64,000 nucleotides of DNA from Candidatus Ribeiella danica (lineage in GTDB: Bacteria; Chloroflexota; Chloroflexia; Chloroflexales; Roseiflexaceae): the NCBI GenBank assembly GCA_016717335.1, contig JADKFS010000002.1, positions 765,291 to 829,290 of the forward strand. The letters are read 5' to 3'. Position 1 is the stretch's first letter. Each line of letters begins with the position of its first letter. This document shows, in pieces, positions 41,975-51,336 of this stretch. The notes beneath the pieces are model-generated. The model was not told the DNA's origin. It did no database searches and saw only the letters and a program-made list of their open reading frames with translations. Position numbers and translations under genes: made by a program.

Positions 41975-44146
41975 CTATTTCTGCTCTAGCATCTCGCGCA
42001 GCATGAGCAATCGCTCGGTCAAGAGGGCCGCTGAGGTGATGGCCAAATGCTGCTGCGATCTGCTGAGATACTCATCATACAGGGCGATCCGCAGGGTTTG
42101 CGCTAAGAGGGCAGTCTTGTACTCAAACTCCAGTGCGCTGGCGCTGATAGGGAACTGACATATTCGACGGGCTGCCTCACGAATAACCGCTACGCTCGCA
42201 ACCATCTTAGCGATATTTGCAGTAAATGGCAGGTGAGCCAAAAAGGTGAAATCCTCGTCACTACTGGCCTCGGAAATCAGTCGCTCGACATAGACCATCG
42301 CACGGAAACTATCTTGGGTGTCTTCGACTTCAGTCAGCTTGAATTTGATCTCTGCCTCCGCGCGCGTGAAGTCAATAAATCGAGCACCATCATCTTTCAT
42401 CGTGGCAAAATCGATGATGTGAATATGATCGATGCCATCGATTAAGACATTTCGAGGATTGATGTCTCCATGCACCCGACATAATCCAACCTCACGTCGC
42501 TCGCCAAAAATACGCGAATGCGCGCTCTGAGGCATGTTATTTTCCGGTCGCAACACGATGCCTGGATTGGCAAGTGGCCTGGTGATACCGGGTATCACCT
42601 GCCGTTCAATGTCCCGGTCGTATAGCGGATTACGGCGAAATAGGTCGGCCAGGCGATCATACTCACCCTGTCGTATGCGTGGCAAGAAGTACAGACTTGA
42701 TACCGACACGACTTTCAGGCTTTGCCGTGAATAAAATGGCCAGAGCACCTGCTCAAATAGCCTTCGCAAGAGCGTAGTTATATTTTCGATGGGTTCGCTG
42801 TTATAGAACTCGGCAAACTGATGTACTTTAAAGCCACTATTATCACCAGTGGCATATTCGAAGGCGATTGCCTTCATATTCTCATAATTGGCATGTCCTA
42901 GGAGATTCGGTACAATCGAGCCTAGCATGTCGCGTGCCTGGGAGGTTCGTTCTAGCTCAGTGTCTATATTGCTGGAAAGATGAACTTTCACAACACACGG
43001 CCGATATGGCACCCCGTTGCTATCCTCGCCAGAAATCTGATAAACGGTCGCGTCGTCGGGTGTCAAGTTCTGCAGCACCTTCCATTCGATATAGTGACGA
43101 CCCTGAAATAGCCGCTCCAGCATGTAGCGATGCGCCTTACTCAAGGTTGAGGATCGACGAATGAAGGGAGGCTGATTTCCAGAGATCTTGCCCACTTGGT
43201 CCAGGAGATAGCGCTGCAACAAGGGTGATGCGATCTTGACACCGCTGTCCTGCAAGAGAGCCTTGCGAATAAGTTTTCGCTGAATAAAGATGTACTGATC
43301 ATCGAGCGTCTGGTTGTTGGCGAGCAGGCGTAGTATATGCTGCTCATCGGGGGTCAGACAGCTCATCCATTCGTCGAACACAAGAGTGAGATCATCAAGA
43401 GCCTGGCGTTCAAGGTTCTCATCGACGCCAACGTGCCGCATGAGCAACTCCGCGTGCTCGGGATAGCCGGCGCTCAGCTGAACGATGCGCTGGTAGATCT
43501 CGGGGTCGTCGTTTGGAATCCTCGCCTTGACAAACTGCTCGATCATCTGATCGCTCACTCGGGAGACCCGATGGTGGTTTGTTCCGAAAATCTTATAGAA
43601 GTCAGAATAATTGGTCTCACGGCAAATATCCTGGATGTCACGATAGCAGCGGATTATAAAAGCGGTTCGGTAGCGCTGCTCATAACCTATCGACTGAAAA
43701 GTATTAAGCAGATCCTGCGCTTCATCGCGTTTGAACTTGAGCATTGTGTCAAAGTCATCAAGGATGAAGATGAGTTGCCCGTTGCGCTCTGCGACCGTGA
43801 GAACCTCTTCACGCAGGTGAGCCAGTAGGCTGCTCCACTCATTCCCCCGGTCCGATGTCGCAGGCGGCGATATGTGCCCGGTCGCGCCAATTGAGTCGAT
43901 CAGGATCTGGACCAAGTATGCGATCGGCTTGAGTTGGCATGTAGACAAATTCAGCTCGACGACTATCCGTCTTGCCGGCGCAGCCCACTCGCTGCGTATA
44001 CGGTCGACAAGTAACTGGATAACTTTCTCGACGCCGCACTGTGGCAATCCATCTACAATCAGCGATTGTGGCAAACTATCTTGGTGTGGGAGGACAATTC
44101 GGTATGCGCGCTCCAAATGGTTTCGATATAGATCAGCCAGCTGCAT
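41975..44146 (-). CDS. Degenerate STAND ATPase fused to a kinase-fold phosphotransferase
   Basis: The 723-residue product has an N-terminal STAND-like domain: a P-loop relic, VDGLPQCGVEKVIQLL (residues 31-46), without the G-K-S/T triad, then the Walker B strand LIFILDDFDTML (about 125-136) and a helical arm (YQRIVQLSAGYPEHAELLMR). From about 360 a second domain has VVKVHLSSNIDTELER (about 388, Lys of a kinase beta-3 strand), CRVHGDINPRNVLIDG (about 556, catalytic H-G-D-x4-N) and HIIDFATMKDDG (DFG-like). This is a choline-kinase/APH-type phosphotransferase fold. From memory it resembles ternary-complex-associated domains found with NACHT/STAND proteins in bacterial conflict systems. The ATG is 3 bp after the stop of the upstream STAND gene, so the two are coupled. 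Confidence 0.8.
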   Translation of the reverse strand: MQLADLYRNHLERAYRIVLPHQDSLPQSLIVDGLPQCGVEKVIQLLVDRIRSEWAAPARRIVVELNLSTCQLKPIAYLVQILIDSIGATGHISPPATSDRGNEWSSLLAHLREEVLTVAERNGQLIFILDDFDTMLKFKRDEAQDLLNTFQSIGYEQRYRTAFIIRCYRDIQDICRETNYSDFYKIFGTNHHRVSRVSDQMIEQFVKARIPNDDPEIYQRIVQLSAGYPEHAELLMRHVGVDENLERQALDDLTLVFDEWMSCLTPDEQHILRLLANNQTLDDQYIFIQRKLIRKALLQDSGVKIASPLLQRYLLDQVGKISGNQPPFIRRSSTLSKAHRYMLERLFQGRHYIEWKVLQNLTPDDATVYQISGEDSNGVPYRPCVVKVHLSSNIDTELERTSQARDMLGSIVPNLLGHANYENMKAIAFEYATGDNSGFKVHQFAEFYNSEPIENITTLLRRLFEQVLWPFYSRQSLKVVSVSSLYFLPRIRQGEYDRLADLFRRNPLYDRDIERQVIPGITRPLANPGIVLRPENNMPQSAHSRIFGERREVGLCRVHGDINPRNVLIDGIDHIHIIDFATMKDDGARFIDFTRAEAEIKFKLTEVEDTQDSFRAMVYVERLISEASSDEDFTFLAHLPFTANIAKMVASVAVIREAARRICQFPISASALEFEYKTALLAQTLRIALYDEYLSRSQQHLAITSAALLTERLLMLREMLEQK

Positions 44147-44149
44147 TGC

Positions 44150-47100
44150 TTACCTCCTCAGAAACGGCGCCCACAGATTATACTCAGGCTTGTTGTCATT
44201 GAACCAATCACGAAATAGCGGCAGCGCGACCCGAAGTTCGTCCGCGCTGTCGGGGTTGCGGACGAGGATTTCCCGGCGAACCAACTCGCCAATCTTGGTC
44301 ACAACACGATCATGATATTCGGGCCTGATGCGGTTAAGCACGGTCTGCTGGGCAACAAAGCTGGGCTTGTGGCCCTTGAGTTCCTCCTCGACCACTACAC
44401 CAATAACGACGAGGTCAAGCGGATCAGGGTTGTGAAATGGCGAGTAGAGGTGACGAACATAGTTGATGGTAGAAGGCTGGCGTACCAGCCAGTCCGAAGC
44501 TTCGATAACGTCGAGTCGGCAGGCCTGGAGCGAGCGTTGGAAGCGTGCCCGATCGACAAGCTCCTTGCAGATCATCTGGACGAAGCATGGATTGCAGTCG
44601 GACATCCGCTTGATAATCTCGATCGCATCGTCGCTGAAGTGCAGATCGTCTCGCACGTAATCGTTCTTGACGAGCGCCTCGACCGAACCATCGGTCGGTG
44701 AGAGATAGGCGATTCGCCATGTCCGATCATGATTGAAGATCTCACCGAACCGCTCGAAGAGGAGCGGCATCATTTCGCCGCCTGTGAGCACCAGAGCAAC
44801 CTGCCCACGCTTGCTCAAGCCACGCAGGTACTCGAAGAACATGCGATCGAAGCCCTTGTCTAAGTCGAGCTGGTTGACGATAACGTCAAACTCGTCGACT
44901 AGTAGTACGAGACGTTTCACTCCGTTCTGCATCAACGTTCGCAGCAGATCGTTGAATGCGAGCGAGTAGCTGGCCTGAATCTCGGTACGTGACGGAATCG
45001 GGAGATCGCGCTGGTAGATCTCGACATACTTCTCTCGCACTGCCAGGATGATTTCTTCGATCACCCCGGCGGCGTTGTGCGCCGAAAAGTCGAGCCATGT
45101 TACGCGCACAGCAACTACCGGCTTCTGATGCTGCAATTCATTGATGCGTTTCTCTAGAAACAGCAGTAACGACGACTTGCCGACCCGCTTCTGCCCATAT
45201 AGCATCAGCAGGCCGCCATGAGATTGGTTGACTGCGTAGGAACAGACTTCATCGAGAAGAACATCTCGACCTACGAAGAGTCGTGCGTCGTCTACCTCCT
45301 TGTCCGTACGAAATGGATTCTTCAGATTTGCGACCAACGCCTCGTCCAGTAGGGGCTGTACAACGAGCGGTTGCGGCGCTTGCACCTCGTGCAACTTCCG
45401 ATCCGGATCGTAGTAGGAAATGTCGTAGGTGAAGCTTAACGGTCGATCGAAAGGGTATTCATCGAGGTTGAAAAACCCCTCAATCACGTCGTTAGGTTCG
45501 AGACGGTATGCACGTCTAGCTGGCCGAGTGATTCGGCTGGAAGGATCAAGCGGTCGGAAGTTAATATTGACGGGCTCAGCCGTCCCGGCACCGATATTCT
45601 CGACCCGAAAAATCACGCGGCCCTGGTTCTCGCTATCCAGACTCACATGGGCCTCTGCCAATAATACGCGTAGCACAGGGCTGATCTCCGAGGAGATCAA
45701 CGAAAGCTCCGCCTTTAGAACATCACGCCATCGTTGTGCGATCGGACTGAAGTGCGCGGCCCATAACGCGGTGCGCTTATCAGCGCCGTAGCCCGGGATA
45801 TTGTCTAGAAGATGGATAGCGCGTGCACTGTAGCTGCGCTGGTCTTCGTACGATTTACAGGTCAAGAATCGCTGAATCATTTCGATTGCTTCGATCAGCA
45901 ACTGGATGATTTCCCGGTTGGTGGGACTGAGCAACGTGCCAAGCTGTTTTTCGACCACGCGAAACTCCGGGCTTAAGTAGAGAATGCGTTGCGATGATCC
46001 ACACTCTTGCATCTGTTTGAGCAGCGATTCGAAGTGGTCGAAGATCTGCTTGTAGACAGTCACACAATTCGCAAACGAGGCGTCGCGCGTCTTCAGCTGC
46101 TCCTGAAGGTCCGCGATGACGGATGTTCGCAACCACTCTGGGCTTTCATCGAGCAATTGCTCGGCTTGGCGATAATGACGCCTGCCAAGTTCAATGAAGC
46201 TCCGCACAGTCGCCTCAATAGTCGCTGGAGCGCGCCACTTCGCTTCGCTCACGTCTCTGAAATCGAACGGCTTGCCCTCTGTACGTCTGCGACCGCGCAA
46301 GCTGGGGATACAGCTTTGGAAGAGAATACGTGTTGGGAAGTCCACGCCCTGGGAAGCCACGGAGTTGAGTGAGACTGCCTCGAGATAGTAGTCGCGAGCC
46401 GAGTCGTAGCGGTGGTGTTGTTCGATCAGGTACTCGCCCATGCGCGTGCTGTAGCCAGAGAGGCAAAAGCGTATATCGGCCCCACTGGAGCCAATTTCCA
46501 ATCGTTCGAATTGGAGCCTTGCCACGCTGAGCTGGATCATCGCCAGCACACGCGTGCCGATATTAACCCCGTATATGCCGCGGTTGAGATTGGTGATCTC
46601 GCGGTTAATGGCATAGGAGAGGTTGCGAATGTCGTTGTCGGTGAACTCCTCGAGAGGGCGGCCGCGCAACGATTGGAGATGTGGCGCATGAAAGAGATGT
46701 TGAAGGACGTTGAGATCGACTTTGGCCGTACGAAGATCGTAGGAGACTAGCGGTGGCAGATCAAGCACCAGCAGCCGCTCGTCCTCCACTGAAGGTGCCG
46801 TTTCGCCCAAAATATCCACTGAAGGTGCCGTTTCGCCCAAAATATCCACATCACGCTCGTTCGTAAATTCCGGGGCGGTATGTCCTTCCACAAGCACAGG
46901 CTTTGCCGGTGGATGGAGGTTGGTCGCACGCTCAACTTTAGGCGATAGCTGGCGCTCGCCAACTATTGGCGACCACGCGTCTTGGCTAGCAGGCTGACTC
47001 GCGGGCGGCTCTGTTACGGACAGCAGAGAGGGCACCGGCAGCACATCGGACTGGGGCAACCAGGGCTGCTTAACTGCTGATTGAAATTTGCGAGCGCGAC

Positions 47101-47974
47101 GTAGCATAGACACAATGTTCTGTACCCAGCCGGTTTTCCAATAGCCGTAACTGTGTGCTGTTTTCAGGAAACGCAACACATGGTCGGTCCACGTCTGCGA
47201 ACTAGCATCTGGGAGAGTCGCGGCACAGTGGACCAGGTAGGCGAAGGGAGTCTTCCCACGAGGGATTGTCACCAGCTGGGCAGCTCGGATGTCGTCACTG
47301 AGGTCGTCAGGCAGCGGCTCGACATTCACAGCCAGTTCGATGATCAGCAGCATCATCTCCTGGTTGGGCAGCGTCAGGCTTACCTGATATGGACCTGGCT
47401 GAACAAACGCTTTCGAATCGCAAGCGAGCTGGAAGTGCATGGAGGCAGGAGCAGCGTGGAGTGGAATCTGCCGACGGATGTGATCTGCGATGCCATTGGC
47501 GGTAATCGAAGCATAGTCCGGCCCTATCGATGTCGTATCGATCGGTATGACAAGCGGCTGTTGAACATATGTTGTGATTAACTTCTTCTGTACCATCGCT
47601 ATGCTCTGCCGCTCAGCAATTAGCCGCTGGATGATCTGAACACAGTTCGGGTTGTCGAGGAGCGAAAAGATGGTTTCGCACCACTGTTTGGCAGGCGATC
47701 GGAGTGGCTGGAGCGCCTCCCGTACAAGATCTAGATCATGTTGGTAAGATAGTAGAAATTCCGCGATCATGTAGCGATCTGCCTCACATTGCTGCGACTG
47801 GCCTTTTTCGAAGGAGGCGAGCGCAACACGCCTGACCTCTTTCTGGCGGTATTTCCTCTCGCCAGCAGCGCGCAGTTCCTCAATGCCGTAGGCGGGCGCA
47901 GCGATTGGGCTGGACTGCGCGGGTGGCGACGATTTCTGCGCTCGGTTGTGCGGTTTCCTTTGTTGCTTGGCCAT
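44150..47974 (-). CDS. Large STAND ATPase with N-terminal unknown region
   Basis: The product is 1274 residues; ATG 47974 has a GAGAGGAGCAGGAAAGG run upstream. Residues 1-450 are unassigned, with an exact 30-bp tandem duplication (46787-46846) that repeats DILGETAPSV. Residues about 450-770 are helical (ISYAINREITNLN-type segments, RYDSARDYYLEAVSL). A beta domain of CARDB/Ig type follows (GRVIFRVENIGAGTAEPVNI). The C-terminal STAND ATPase begins NPFRTDKEVDDARLFVGRDV, with Walker A LYGQKRVGKSSLL (about 925), Walker B RLVLLVDEFDVI (about 1025) and a winged-helix-like tail. The ATPase looks fully functional. G+C is near 52%. It heads the operon with the fusion protein at 41975. Confidence 0.85.
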   Translation of the reverse strand: MAKQQRKPHNRAQKSSPPAQSSPIAAPAYGIEELRAAGERKYRQKEVRRVALASFEKGQSQQCEADRYMIAEFLLSYQHDLDLVREALQPLRSPAKQWCETIFSLLDNPNCVQIIQRLIAERQSIAMVQKKLITTYVQQPLVIPIDTTSIGPDYASITANGIADHIRRQIPLHAAPASMHFQLACDSKAFVQPGPYQVSLTLPNQEMMLLIIELAVNVEPLPDDLSDDIRAAQLVTIPRGKTPFAYLVHCAATLPDASSQTWTDHVLRFLKTAHSYGYWKTGWVQNIVSMLRRARKFQSAVKQPWLPQSDVLPVPSLLSVTEPPASQPASQDAWSPIVGERQLSPKVERATNLHPPAKPVLVEGHTAPEFTNERDVDILGETAPSVDILGETAPSVEDERLLVLDLPPLVSYDLRTAKVDLNVLQHLFHAPHLQSLRGRPLEEFTDNDIRNLSYAINREITNLNRGIYGVNIGTRVLAMIQLSVARLQFERLEIGSSGADIRFCLSGYSTRMGEYLIEQHHRYDSARDYYLEAVSLNSVASQGVDFPTRILFQSCIPSLRGRRRTEGKPFDFRDVSEAKWRAPATIEATVRSFIELGRRHYRQAEQLLDESPEWLRTSVIADLQEQLKTRDASFANCVTVYKQIFDHFESLLKQMQECGSSQRILYLSPEFRVVEKQLGTLLSPTNREIIQLLIEAIEMIQRFLTCKSYEDQRSYSARAIHLLDNIPGYGADKRTALWAAHFSPIAQRWRDVLKAELSLISSEISPVLRVLLAEAHVSLDSENQGRVIFRVENIGAGTAEPVNINFRPLDPSSRITRPARRAYRLEPNDVIEGFFNLDEYPFDRPLSFTYDISYYDPDRKLHEVQAPQPLVVQPLLDEALVANLKNPFRTDKEVDDARLFVGRDVLLDEVCSYAVNQSHGGLLMLYGQKRVGKSSLLLFLEKRINELQHQKPVVAVRVTWLDFSAHNAAGVIEEIILAVREKYVEIYQRDLPIPSRTEIQASYSLAFNDLLRTLMQNGVKRLVLLVDEFDVIVNQLDLDKGFDRMFFEYLRGLSKRGQVALVLTGGEMMPLLFERFGEIFNHDRTWRIAYLSPTDGSVEALVKNDYVRDDLHFSDDAIEIIKRMSDCNPCFVQMICKELVDRARFQRSLQACRLDVIEASDWLVRQPSTINYVRHLYSPFHNPDPLDLVVIGVVVEEELKGHKPSFVAQQTVLNRIRPEYHDRVVTKIGELVRREILVRNPDSADELRVALPLFRDWFNDNKPEYNLWAPFLRR

Positions 47975-48307
47975 AGTACAACCTTTCCTGCTCCTCTCTG
48001 GAACTGATACGTTGCAGAAGGCAAGGGCAAATATCCAAGCTTCCCGGGAAGAGTCTCCGCGCAGCGAGAATGTAATGGGTGCTGCACCGAGTCGCTCAAT
48101 CGGTTCCTGCTCTTGTACTTCACGGCCGGCGACCACCAGAGAGACCGGTATAGCTACGACGAACAGAAATGGGGGCATTCAGAATACGCGCCCATCTGCT
48201 TCGCAGCGATATTCGCTTGCGTCGTTATGACTTCCGCGCTGTGTCTTCCACGTCTATCACTCCGCTGGCGCGCGAGCCGACTTACCGCCCACGCTCAAGT
48301 CACGCTG
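47975..48307. other. 333-bp gap between the two modules of the defence-like block
   Basis: No gene or repeat is evident. It probably holds the promoter of the STAND operon, but I cannot pick one. It shows that the methyltransferase and STAND genes need not share a transcript. Confidence 0.45.
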
Positions 48308-51300
48308 TTAATCTTCGTCGTCCCTCGCGCCGTTCGCGTCGCGGCCCATACGGTACTTGATGTCGTAGTTGATGATGAAGTCCAACTCTTCGTCGGTGAA
48401 TCTGTAGTGAGTTTGGAGAGTCCTATCTATCTTGTCCATAATATGCTTCGACCTTCGAGGATAAAATTGGTCATACTCCACGTTACCAGTTGCTGAGTAA
48501 CGAGCTCTTAGTCGCATCGAATTTCGTTTCACATCCCCCATTAACTCGTTACAGATAGCAATCAGGGAATTCCTAGTCTCCGCATTTTGAAATGGAGCAC
48601 AAGGGAATGATTCAACACATTGCTTCCCTGCCTTGAAACTGTCATAGAAAACCTGCCAGTAAAAGTAAAATATTGAGCTATTTATTAGCGCCACATATGG
48701 CTCTACAGGTTTTCTGAGCATATATTCTTTATAATCCTCTGACTTCTTGACACCATCTCTATCACTTCGGAAGTAAGGCACGAAATCAAAACACTTGATG
48801 TAGTAATGTGCAATACGATGAACGTAGATAATATCTCCTCCGTGATCTAACATCTGCCTTGATAATGGAGGATGGGCGAAAAGTTTATCTAGGATTTGTC
48901 TTTCCATCTTTTCACTGATCTTAGGGAAGCCAAATCCCACTTGACTGGGATATGATTGTATAAAATGTACCTGAGAAAAAACAAAATCTCTAGCTTCCGC
49001 GAAGAACCGAAAAAGCCTAGATGTATACTGAGCCGGATTAGTTCCAGGAAGATGCAGAAGGATAGAAACATTCTGCTTTACCCCATCAAATAACTGACCT
49101 GGGTTTGAGTCGCTCTCGTAGCTAGATATCCAAGATGTTCCGGCTTTTATAAGAAGCTTTTGCACAGAAATCATTCGCTCAGTGCAAGTAAGGCTCATTG
49201 GAACGATGAGGCCTAATCTGCCGGCATTACGGAGTAAGGACAGCGACCGCTCTGTAACAAAAGCCCATAGATTATTACAGTCAACCGAGCTATAACCAAA
49301 TATCCTGTACTCTCTGCTGACATTTCGATATTCCACCCAGGGCGGATTTCCCACGATCACATCGAACCCACCATTCGACAGAATCTCGTAGAACGCGGTG
49401 AACCAGTGGAACGGCTGGGTGTTAAAGCCTCCATTCGGCTCCCGACCGATCTGGCCCATCTTGAGCATGTCAGCGTCGAGGGCTTCGTTCAGCTCGCCGA
49501 TCTTGTCACGGATGCTCTGACGAGTCTGTCGGAACACATCGGAAGATGGGTTGAGCTGGAGCTGACTATTGCGGTAGATGCTCAGCTCACGTTGCACCAC
49601 CTCGACATCCTGAACTGTCTGCTGCACGCGCTTTGGCAGGCCGGCGATACCGCCCTTGTAGCCGCCGCCAATCTCCTCTACAGTGGCATAGCCAACCAGG
49701 GCGTTACCCGCGCGGATGTTAAAGTCGATGTCGGGCAGCGGCTCGACGTGCGCGGCGTCCTCCAGGTCGGCCACGAGACGGAGGAACAGGCGCAGCTTGC
49801 AGATCTCGGTCGCCTCCTCCATCAGATCCACGCCGTACAGATTGCGCACCACGATGCTCTTGGTGATGAAGTAGTCGCGGTTGGGGTGGGCCTGCTCGGC
49901 GTCGAGGATCTCGCGGAACGGCATACCCTCGGTCTTACGGCGCTCGGCCAATAGGGCCATGCGGTCGAGCACCTGCTCGTAGATCGGCTTGAGGATCTTA
50001 ATCGCCGCGAACAGGAACGCGCCCGACCCGCAGGTCGGATCGAGTATGCTGAGCGTGGCCAGCGCCTGGTAGAGCCGGTGCAGCGGCTGCGCGTCGAGGA
50101 ACGGGACAAGGTCGAAGATCATCGCCTCCAGGTTGAGGTTGGCAGTGATCGCGTCGTTGATCGTGGCGATCGTGCCATCGCGCGTGTCGGCGACCAACTT
50201 CCGCACGCGCTCCTGGCGCGCGGCATACTCGCGGTCGGTCTCAGTGGGCAGCCGGTCGGCCTGCTTCAGCGCGGGGTACAGGTAGGCCGCGACGTTCTTG
50301 GGCAGGTCGAGCAGATCCAATGAGAGATTAGCTTTGTCGAACAGTACCGGGATAATCGTGTTGCGGCAGATGTAGCCGGTAATATCCTCCTTGGTGTAGT
50401 AGGCGCCCATCTGCTTCTGGTTGATATACTTCTCGAAGATGTAGCCCAGCACATCGGGGTCGATCTCGCGGTCGCTCACGCCAGGACGTTCGCTCAGGTG
50501 CCAGCGCCAGGAGCTAAAGAACGTGAACAGCTTCTCGAACGCGCCGTCGGGGATCTGGATGGCCGCGCCGTACTGCTCCTCGATCGCGTGTGGCAGGAAC
50601 AGCCCGCCGTTGAGGTAGGGGATATCGCCCAGCATGCGGTTCGTGGCCGCGGAGCGGTCGCCCTTCTCATGCGCGAAGCCCTCGAAGAACAGCACTCGCA
50701 AGAAATCGCGGTAGAAACGATCGGGGCCGAGGTTGGCCTGCGACCAGGCCAGCTTGGTCTGGAGGTACGCCGGGTCGTTGTTCAGAAAGCGCTTGGCCTG
50801 GATGAAGTAGATGAACATCAGCCGATTGAGCATCACCGAGACATACCAGCGCTGGTCGTCCTCGATCAGGATGCCCTGGAGAAACTTCTGGAAGGCATCG
50901 CGTTGCCGGGTGAAGTGCTCAGCCGCTGCAGCAGCAGATCGCCGCTCTGGCCGCGGCGGTAAGCAAACTCGCGGCTCCGTGCGGCGCCCTGGCCTCGCTT
51001 GATCCACTGGAAGATTGCCTCTTGCCGGCCGCCGTCCTCGAAGATGATGATGTGCTCGAAGCGGCGCTCCTTGACTTGGTTCTCGATCTGCCGGCGGATG
51101 GCCTGGATCGGTAGCACGCCGGAGTCGCTCGTGCAGACATAGACGTGCATGTCGGCCATCTGCGCGATGGGCGTCAGCGTGTACCCCTGCCCATCCACGG
51201 TCGCCGACCAGGGTCGCTCGGTGGGCCGGCTCCACTTGAGCACCTCGACGAACATCGGCTTCCAGTCGAACGCCTGTAAGGTTGTGCGGAGGCGGGCAAG

Positions 51301-51312
51301 ATTGACAGGCAT
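48308..51312 (-). CDS. Eco57I-type DNA adenine methyltransferase / R-M protein, one frameshift
   Basis: The N-terminus (MPVNLARLRTTLQAFDWKPM, ATG 51312) runs to DLLLQRL near 50940, where one base is missing; the frame then continues EHFTRQRDAFQKFLQGILIE to the stop at 48308, about 1000 residues in all. Motif I is ILDPTCGSGAFLFAAI (about 424) and motif IV is VIVGNPPWVEY (about 655), the N6-adenine class. RTDREVDPDVLGYIFEKYIN-like and QMGAYYTKEDITGYICRN are typical of Eco57I/BREX PglX-like methylases. The C-terminal third is AT-rich (48500-49350) and likely recognises the target sequence. It follows the helicase by 24 bp, so they form an operon. Confidence 0.85.
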
Positions 51313-51336
51313 GGGGCACTCCTCGTCAGACTCAGA

